From Streptomyces alboniger (GTDB lineage Bacteria; Actinomycetota; Actinomycetes; Streptomycetales; Streptomycetaceae), in NCBI RefSeq assembly GCF_008704395.1, contig NZ_CP023695.1, forward strand, positions 7,502,001 through 7,566,000: a stretch of DNA of 64,000 nucleotides, written 5' to 3'. Both the position numbers and the translations under genes were made by a program. This document shows positions 58,408 through 64,000 of the stretch, one piece after another. The first letter of the stretch is position 1. The number at the start of each line of letters is the position of its first letter. Below the pieces are notes generated by a model. It searched no databases. It saw only the letters and a list, made by a program, of their open reading frames with translations, and was not told the origin of the DNA.

Positions 58408-61251
58408 TCAGGTCCGCGCCATGAGCCGGACCATCGCCGTGTCGTACCGCGCCTGCAAGCCCGCGTCCGCCGACACCCGCAGCAGCGCGCCGAGGGCCCT
58501 GACCGCGCCGTCGTCGTAGCCGCACGCCTCCGCCTCCAGCGCCGCGTTCTCCAGGCGCCGGATGCCCTCGGTCTCGTCGCCCATGCCCAGCAGCGCCTCG
58601 CCGATCGCGGTCAGCAACAGCACCCTGGCCGCCGCCGATGCCTCCGAGGGGCCGACGAGGTCCAGCGCCGCGATGGCCGTCTCGTGGGCCGCCTGCCACT
58701 CCCTGGCGTCCAGCCGGTGGCGGGCGAGGTGGCACAGGGCGAGGCGTTCGGTGTGCCGGTCGCCGACGCTGTGCGCCAGCTCCGCCGCGAGCGCGCACCC
58801 CTCGGCGGCCTCGTCCGGGCTGCCCAGCGCGGCCTGGGCGAGCGACAGGTTCATCAGCGCGGTCGCCTCGCCGCGCGTGTCCCCCGCCCGCGCGGCGAGC
58901 AGGGGCGCGGCCTCCAGGTGGCCGAGCGCCTCGTCGATGCGGCCCTCCTCGGTCAGCACCCACCCGAGGAGAGCCAGCACCCGCGACTCGGCGCGGGCGT
59001 CACCGTCGGCCCGCGTGGCCTCAAGTGCCGTCTTCAGCAGGGGAGCCCACCCGTCCTGCACCCGCCACACGATCTGCGGCCACATCCCGAGGATGATCCG
59101 CCAGGTCCTGTCGTGCAGCCCCGCGGAGTCGGCGGCGGTGGCGGCGAGCGTCAGGTCGTCGCGTTCGGCCGCGTACCAGGCCATGGCCTGCTCACGGTCG
59201 GCGAACTCCCGCGCCGCCCACGGCGGTCGGAAGTCGGCGGGCAGGGTGAAGCACGACTCGTCACCGGGCTCGGCCGCGTCGGCGGCGGCCAGCGCGGTCG
59301 CCACGGTCAGATCGAGCACCCGCAGCAGGGCGTCGGCCTCGGCGTCCAGGTCGCGCGCGTACAGGCGTACGAGATCGTGCAGGGTCCAGCGGTCGGGTCC
59401 GGCCCTCATGACGAGGTGGGCCGCGGTGAGCTTGTCCAGCGCGGCCTCGGCGGTGGCGGGGTCGGTGTCCGCGAGGGCCGCCGCCGCGTACAGGTCGATG
59501 TACATCCCCGGATGGCGCCCGAGGTGGGCGAACTGCCGCGCGGCGTCCGCGGGAAGGCGGCGCACGGTGAGCCGCAGCGCGGCGCGTACGCCCGTGTCCT
59601 CCACGTCGAGCAGGCCCAACCGGCGTGACTCGTCGGACAGTTCGGCGCACATCGTGCTCAGCGACGACTCCGGCTGGTCCGCGAGCCTGGCCGCGGCCAC
59701 CCGCAGCGCCAGCGGAAGCCCCCCGCACAGCTCGGCGAGGCGCCGCGCGGCCACCTCCTCGGCGAAGACGCGGTCCGTACCGAGCACCGCGGCCAGCAGG
59801 GCGGTGCTGTCCTCCGGTTCCAGTACGTCCACGGGTACGGGACGCGCGGCGTCGGAGGCGATCAGACCACGCAGCCGATAGCGGCTGGTGACCACGGTGA
59901 CGCAGCGGGCGCCGCCCGGCAGCAACTCCCTGACCTGGTCGGACGCCCGCGCGTTGTCGAGTACGACCAGCAGCTGGCGGTCGGCGGAGAGGGACCGGAA
60001 GAGCGCGGACGCGGCGCCGGCCGACTCCGGTATCCGGCGCGGCGCGACCCCGAGCGCCAGCAGGAACTCCCGCAGCACCTCCAGCAGGGCCGGCTCTCCG
60101 GTGTCGCTGAAACCGCGCAGGTCGGCATAGAGCAGCCCGCCGGGAAAGTGCTCGCGGTTGCGGTGCGCCCAGTGCGTGACGAGCGCCGTCTTGCCCACGC
60201 CCGCGGGCCCGGTGACCAGGCAGACGGGCGCCTCTCCGGCGGCGGCCCGGGACAGCGCCGTGAGTTCCCCCGCCCGCCCGTGGAAACCGCGGGGCATGCG
60301 CGGCAGGAGATCGATCGCGGCCGGGGGGAGGACGGGCCCCGACGCGGGAGACGCAACGGGAGCCGCGGGCACCACAGAACCCCCTGGGGCAGCAGGAGCC
60401 GCAGGGAGCGAAGCAGGGGCGGAAGCCGGAGGAGCCGCAAGCGCGACCGGCCCGCCGCTGGGTGGCACGTCCGCGACGGAGGCGCCGCCTCCCGCCCCGT
60501 CCGCCTCGTCGCCCGCCCCGCGCAGCGCGGCCGCGTAGGCGTCGGCCAACTCCCGGCCGGGGTCGACGCCCAGCTCGTCGGCGAGCACCCGCCGGGTGCG
60601 GTGGAACCAGTCGAGCGCCTCCGTGCGGCGCCCCGCCCGCTGGAGCGCCCTCATCAGCTCGGCGGACAGCGACTCGCGCAGCGGATGGGCGCCGGCCTCC
60701 GCCCGCAGCACGGCGGCGGCCCGGGCGTGCTCGCCCATCCGCGTGTACGCCCCGGCAAGCGACTCCACGGAGGCCAGGCGGAGTTCCTCCAGCGCCTGGG
60801 CGGCGGCCTGGAGCGGCTGGCTCGGATATGCGCCGGTCAGCGCCGGGCCCTGCCAGAGCGACAGCGCCTCCTGGTACATCGCCACCGCGTCGGCAGGCGC
60901 CCGCTGACCGCGGGCCAGCGTCACCAGCTCCTCGAAACGGTGGGCGTCCAGCAAGGACTCCGGCATCCGCAGGACGTACGCCGTGCCCTGCGTGACCAGC
61001 TCGACGCCGAACATCCCGGCCTCGGCCTCGGTGAGCAGGACCCTCAGCTGCGACACATGCCCCTGGATGACACCACGGGCGCGCGCGGGCGGTTCCTGGT
61101 CCCACAGGGCGGCCGTCAACCGGTCCACGGGGACCGGGTGGTTGGGCCGCAGCAACAGAGCGGCGAGCAGACTGCGCCGCTTGGCGGGGCCGAGCGGCAG
61201 TACGCCGACCTCGGTGGCGACGGAAACCGCTCCGAGCAGCCGGAACTCCAC
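58408..61251 (-). CDS. AfsR/SARP-family regulator with NB-ARC and TPR regions
   Basis: A 947-residue regulator. Residues 1-95: winged helix of OmpR/SARP type (MEFRLLGAVSVATEVGVLPL, RRSLLAALLLRPNHPVPVDR). Residues about 98-245: bacterial transcriptional activator domain (AYASLAGAYTRMGEHARAAA-like helices). Middle: NB-ARC STAND ATPase with P-loop VTGPAGVGKTALVTHW and LLVVLDNARASDQVRELLPG. C-terminal: TPR-like repeats. This is the AfsR/DnrI layout, which activates secondary metabolism. It is divergent from the CYP152-type P450, its likely target. No kinase gene is adjacent. Confidence 0.93.
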   Translation of the reverse strand: MEFRLLGAVSVATEVGVLPLGPAKRRSLLAALLLRPNHPVPVDRLTAALWDQEPPARARGVIQGHVSQLRVLLTEAEAGMFGVELVTQGTAYVLRMPESLLDAHRFEELVTLARGQRAPADAVAMYQEALSLWQGPALTGAYPSQPLQAAAQALEELRLASVESLAGAYTRMGEHARAAAVLRAEAGAHPLRESLSAELMRALQRAGRRTEALDWFHRTRRVLADELGVDPGRELADAYAAALRGAGDEADGAGGGASVADVPPSGGPVALAAPPASAPASLPAAPAAPGGSVVPAAPVASPASGPVLPPAAIDLLPRMPRGFHGRAGELTALSRAAAGEAPVCLVTGPAGVGKTALVTHWAHRNREHFPGGLLYADLRGFSDTGEPALLEVLREFLLALGVAPRRIPESAGAASALFRSLSADRQLLVVLDNARASDQVRELLPGGARCVTVVTSRYRLRGLIASDAARPVPVDVLEPEDSTALLAAVLGTDRVFAEEVAARRLAELCGGLPLALRVAAARLADQPESSLSTMCAELSDESRRLGLLDVEDTGVRAALRLTVRRLPADAARQFAHLGRHPGMYIDLYAAAALADTDPATAEAALDKLTAAHLVMRAGPDRWTLHDLVRLYARDLDAEADALLRVLDLTVATALAAADAAEPGDESCFTLPADFRPPWAAREFADREQAMAWYAAERDDLTLAATAADSAGLHDRTWRIILGMWPQIVWRVQDGWAPLLKTALEATRADGDARAESRVLALLGWVLTEEGRIDEALGHLEAAPLLAARAGDTRGEATALMNLSLAQAALGSPDEAAEGCALAAELAHSVGDRHTERLALCHLARHRLDAREWQAAHETAIAALDLVGPSEASAAARVLLLTAIGEALLGMGDETEGIRRLENAALEAEACGYDDGAVRALGALLRVSADAGLQARYDTAMVRLMART

Positions 61252-61442
61252 TGATGCAACTCCTCTTGGGGAAAAGATCCACTTTACCGGAGGAGCGCGA
61301 CAAGTTTTGCCCCAATTTTATGTCCTTCGGGCTGATTCGTGGCGTCGGCCCGGGGCACCCGCTCGTCCAGACCGAGCTGTACGCCGACGGGGGACATGCG
61401 GACGGGGCCGTGTTCGGTCAGGATCCAACCAAGGAGGACCTC

Positions 61443-62681
61443 ATGCTGGACAACACGCTGCCGCTGCTCACCCGAGGCTACGCGTGGCTCCCTGACCTGA
61501 GCCGCCGCACGGGCCCGGGACCCGTACGCACCCGCTTGCTGGGCAAGCCCGTCATCGCGCTGCGCGGCCCGGCGGCCGTCCCGTTCTTCTACGACGAGAA
61601 CCACGTGCGGCGCCGGACGGCCCTGCCCGAGCCCGTCCTGAGCACACTCTTCGGCAAGGGCGCCGTGCACACCCTCGACGGCGAGGAGCACCGCCGCCGC
61701 AAGGCGCTGTTCATGTCGCACCTCAAGGACGCGGCCCGGATCACCGCGTTGGCCCAGCGCGTCACCGACGAATGGGAGCGGGCCCGCAAGGAGTGGGCCG
61801 ACCGCCCCCAGGTGACGCTCTTCGACGAAGTGAGCGTCCTGATCACCCGGGCCGTGTACGCCTGGGCCGGGGTGCCCCTCGCAGAGCATCCGGACGACGA
61901 GTCGCGGCGGACCGCCGGCGACCTGGTGGCCATGGTCGACGGATTCGCCACCGCCGGACCCCGGCACTGGCAGGCCCGCGCCGCCCGTCGGCGGCAGGAG
62001 GAGCGGCTGGCCCGACTGATCGAGGAGATCCGGTCGGCCGACCGCGACCCGGCGGCGCAGGACGGACCGCCCTCCGTCGTCGAGGCCGTCGCCGCGCACC
62101 GCGAGGCCGACGGGCGGCTGCTCGACCCCCGCACGGCCGCCGTCGAACTCCTCAACGTCCTGCGGCCGACCGTCGCCGTCACCTGGTACACGGTCTTCGG
62201 CGCGCACGCGCTGCACCGGCACCCGGAGTTGCGCAAGCGGCTGGCCGGCGAGGGGGAGGGCTACGCGCGCGCGTTCGCCCATGAGGTGCGGCGCTTCTAC
62301 CCGTTCGCGCCGTTCGTCGCGGGCCTCGCCCCCGCCGACCTGGACTGGCAGGGCGAGCCCATCAAGGAGGGCACCCTGGTCCTGCTCGACCTCTACGGAC
62401 AGAACCACGACCCCGGTCTGTGGGACGCGCCGTACACCTTCGACCCCGAGCGGTTCACGGGGCGCGAACCCGGCCGCGACGAACTCGTCCCCCAGGGCGG
62501 CGGCGACGCCGCCGAAGGACACCGCTGCCCGGGCGAGGACGTCACCCTGGCGGTCCTGACCGCTCTGCTCCCGCGCCTCGCGCGGCTCGACTACCACGTG
62601 CCCGAGCAGGACTTGCGTATCCCGTTGCACAGGATGCCGACCAGGCCCCGCAGCGGCTTCGTCATGACGGACGTGCGCTGA
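61443..62681 (+). CDS. CYP152-type fatty-acid peroxygenase P450
   Basis: A 412-residue P450 from ATG 61443 (AAGGAGG five bases upstream). Heme loop QGGGDAAEGHRCPGEDVTL has the long insertion and GHRCPGE (Cys362) that distinguish CYP152 from ordinary P450s. I-helix ELLNVLRPTVAVTWY carries the diagnostic R241-P242 pair that binds the fatty-acid carboxylate and replaces the acid-alcohol pair. These enzymes use hydrogen peroxide to hydroxylate or decarboxylate fatty acids and need no redox partner. It is divergent from the AfsR-like gene. Confidence 0.93.
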   Translation: MLDNTLPLLTRGYAWLPDLSRRTGPGPVRTRLLGKPVIALRGPAAVPFFYDENHVRRRTALPEPVLSTLFGKGAVHTLDGEEHRRRKALFMSHLKDAARITALAQRVTDEWERARKEWADRPQVTLFDEVSVLITRAVYAWAGVPLAEHPDDESRRTAGDLVAMVDGFATAGPRHWQARAARRRQEERLARLIEEIRSADRDPAAQDGPPSVVEAVAAHREADGRLLDPRTAAVELLNVLRPTVAVTWYTVFGAHALHRHPELRKRLAGEGEGYARAFAHEVRRFYPFAPFVAGLAPADLDWQGEPIKEGTLVLLDLYGQNHDPGLWDAPYTFDPERFTGREPGRDELVPQGGGDAAEGHRCPGEDVTLAVLTALLPRLARLDYHVPEQDLRIPLHRMPTRPRSGFVMTDVR

Positions 62682-62696
62682 AGCGCCGCAGAGGGT

Positions 62697-62737
62697 GTGT
62701 GCTCGACCGCCGTACAGGAAGTGTGCTCGACCGCCGT
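62697..62737. repeat. 17-bp direct repeat between P450 and HAD genes
   Basis: GTGTGCTCGACCGCCGT occurs at 62697-62713 and again at 62721-62737 (24-bp period). It lies in the 97-bp gap between the peroxygenase and the HAD hydrolase. It could be a local duplication or a regulatory direct repeat. Confidence 0.55.
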
Positions 62738-62778
62738 GAAGTACGGGCGCGAAACCGAGAAGGGAACGGTGTGAAGCC

Positions 62779-63444
62779 ATGGCGCGTGCCGCGCTGTTCG
62801 ACGTCGACGGAACACTCACCGACACCAACCACCTGCATGTGATCACATGGTGGGAGGCGTTCCGCCAAGCCGGCCAGAACGTCGCGATGCTCGACATCCA
62901 CCGTGCCGTCGGCCTAGGTTCGGCCGACCTCATCGCCCATCTGCTCGGCGACGACCGCGACCACGAGCGGGACGACGAGATCAGTGCCGCGCACAGCACC
63001 CTCTACGGCACGTACTTCGACCGGCTCCCCGCGCTGAACGGCGCCCGCGAACTGCTCCACGCCCTCCACGGACACGGCTGGCGCGTCGTCCTCGCGACCT
63101 CGGCGGGCGGCGCGGAACTCGGCGCCCTGCGCCGGGCCATCGACGCGGACGACGTCATCGCCGGCATCGCGAGCGCGGACGACGTGGACTCGGGCAAACC
63201 GGCCCCCGACCCCGTCCACCACGCACTGGACATCGCCGAATGCGCACCGGACGAGGCGCTGTTCGTCGGCGACACCGTGTGGGACATGCGGGCGGCGGCC
63301 CGAGCGGGCGTACGGAGCATCGCGCTGCTCTCGGGAGGCATCCCCCGCCGTGATCTGGAGGAGGCCGGGGCCGGTGCCGTCTACGCGGACCCCGCCGAGC
63401 TGCTGGAGCGTCTGGACAGCGAGGTCCTCACCGACAAGAGGTAA
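62779..63444 (+). CDS. HAD-family phosphatase (phosphoglycolate-phosphatase-like)
   Basis: A 221-residue HAD hydrolase with all motifs: LFDVDGTLTD (D8, D10), VVLATSAGG (motif II), DVDSGKPAPDPV (Lys) and ALFVGDTVWDMRAA (motif IV). The cap is the small helical type of phosphoglycolate phosphatase or beta-phosphoglucomutase. It is likely a small-metabolite phosphatase. It sits downstream of the peroxygenase with 97 bp between, so co-expression is possible. Confidence 0.9.
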   Translation: MARAALFDVDGTLTDTNHLHVITWWEAFRQAGQNVAMLDIHRAVGLGSADLIAHLLGDDRDHERDDEISAAHSTLYGTYFDRLPALNGARELLHALHGHGWRVVLATSAGGAELGALRRAIDADDVIAGIASADDVDSGKPAPDPVHHALDIAECAPDEALFVGDTVWDMRAAARAGVRSIALLSGGIPRRDLEEAGAGAVYADPAELLERLDSEVLTDKR

Positions 63445-63864
63445 CAGCGCCCGCCGTGCGGCGCGCCGAGGAGGAGACCGACCGGCCGCACCCCAATGCG
63501 GCCGGTCGGTCGGGCGTGGCGTCCGAGGGCCGTTCCGACGCTTCGCACCCCGCGTCGCGTGTGCCCCTCACGACCCCAGGTATGCCCCGCCTCTACCGAA
63601 CGAGCGACATGACGAACACGTAAGCGTGTCTTGTCGAGGCGGGGGAGTGGCAGTGGCGCGGCCCCTGACGGCGGCGACCCGCCCTCCCGCAGCCGCCTTG
63701 TGGCGAAGGCTGTTTGGCCCCGGATTCGAAGGGCAGGCGAATAACGTGCTTCGGACCGGAGGCGCGTTCGCGGGAGCGGTGTGCTCACTCCTGGTGGATG
63801 CCTGCCGGGGCGCCCCGTTTCTCGCGTGTCACTTGTTGGCGGCACCGTTGAGGAGCGAATTCTG
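63445..63864. other. Gene-free region, 420 bp, before the sigma factor
   Basis: This gap holds a strong hairpin at 63476-63511 and, further right, the presumed promoter region of the sigma-factor gene. An open frame reaches into it from the left, but its composition and lack of homology argue against a gene. I cannot place a promoter with confidence. Confidence 0.5.
63476..63511. terminator. Perfect 15-bp hairpin after HAD gene
   Basis: GACCGACCGGCCGCA (63476-63490), loop CCCCAA, TGCGGCCGGTCGGTC (63497-63511). A perfect 15-bp stem 32 bases past the HAD stop, consistent with a terminator although no U-tract follows. Confidence 0.8.
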
Positions 63865-64000
63865 ATGCTTACCGACCTCACTGCATACTCCGCCCGTCGT
63901 CGTACGACGACCCGGCACCCCCACAACGACGCACCGGACACGGCGGCGCGATTCGCCCGCCTCGCCGCCCTGGAGGACGGCCCCGAGCGCGAACTGCTCT
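63865..64000 (+). CDS. Probable SigB/SigF-type sigma factor (5' part only)
   Basis: From ATG 63865 (GAGGAG at 63850) the frame runs off the right edge after 45 codons. The segment ARFARLAALEDGPERELL closely matches the start of region 2 in Streptomyces SigB/SigF/SigG stress and sporulation sigma factors. The identity rests on this short stretch, so subgroup and function are tentative. Confidence 0.6.
   Translation, partial: MLTDLTAYSARRRTTTRHPHNDAPDTAARFARLAALEDGPERELL

Noticed and set aside
58408..62681. A secondary-metabolite cluster around the AfsR-like gene
   Set aside because: No polyketide synthase, NRPS, lanthipeptide or other core enzyme is nearby; only the P450 and a HAD hydrolase flank it.
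63642..63865. Possible gene just before the sigma factor
   Set aside because: The open frame has no plausible RBS and no domain, and overlaps the RBS of the sigma-factor gene; it is more likely leader and promoter DNA.

Overview
This window is high-GC actinobacterial chromosome, almost certainly Streptomyces. Direct signs are frequent GTG/TTG starts, a SsgA-like sporulation protein, mycothiol enzymes, an AfsR/SARP regulator, an EshA-type encapsulin shell and a geosmin synthase. I see about 62 intact or partial protein genes, several decayed genes, and no tRNA, rRNA, CRISPR array, integrase or insertion sequence. Both edges cut genes: an ATP-dependent DNA ligase on the left and a sigma-factor-like gene on the right.

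Layout. 0-14 kb: DNA ligase, SsgA-like protein, D-Ala-D-Ala carboxypeptidase, a divergent LLM oxidoreductase/TetR pair, FetB-like permease plus peroxidase, the formaldehyde pair mscR-MBL hydrolase, an iron-box DUF2470 gene, a lipoprotein lactonase, a broken TNT-domain toxin gene with a shrunken partner, and a cysteine-free L32 gene behind a Zur-box-like palindrome. 14-31 kb: DoxX/AraC, MFS, glutathionyl-hydroquinone-reductase-like protein, a CYP102-like P450 divergent from a TetR gene, DeoR/HAD/MFS, a fused ABC exporter, a mycothiol-dependent isomerase-like protein, a leaderless periplasmic-binding-like protein, and CGNR and PPOX proteins. 31-45 kb: HTH/coiled-coil protein, M13 peptidase, PIG-L deacetylase, XRE-cupin regulator with epoxide hydrolase, FUSC membrane protein, and a three-gene lysine/pipecolate catabolic run (FAD oxidase, HglS-like 2-oxoadipate enzyme, aldehyde dehydrogenase). 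45-51 kb: HTH-TPR regulator divergent from a secreted M64 peptidase, then a LacI regulator divergent from nucleoside hydrolase plus MFS.

The most notable locus is 51.3-55.4 kb. A 470-residue family 2B encapsulin shell protein (EshA type, with an inserted cyclic-nucleotide-binding-like domain) lies directly upstream of, and co-oriented with, a bifunctional geosmin-synthase-type terpene cyclase. Family 2B shells are best known beside 2-methylisoborneol synthase. Here the cyclase carries a Pro/Ala-rich C-terminal tail with a [11 protein letters not shown] motif, and a related [10 protein letters not shown] motif in its interdomain linker. These could be shell-targeting signals. A 14-bp perfect hairpin lies between shell and cyclase genes. 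About 2 kb away are frameshifted remains of a prenyltransferase/squalene-cyclase-repeat protein.

56-64 kb holds an MBL hydrolase with a ferredoxin-like N-terminus translationally coupled to a DUF4236 gene, small conserved proteins, a 947-residue AfsR-like regulator divergent from a CYP152-type peroxygenase P450, a HAD hydrolase, and the start of a SigB/SigF-like sigma factor. Most regulators sit divergent to one metabolic gene with visible inverted repeats between them, so the window reads as many small, locally controlled accessory modules rather than one large biosynthetic cluster.
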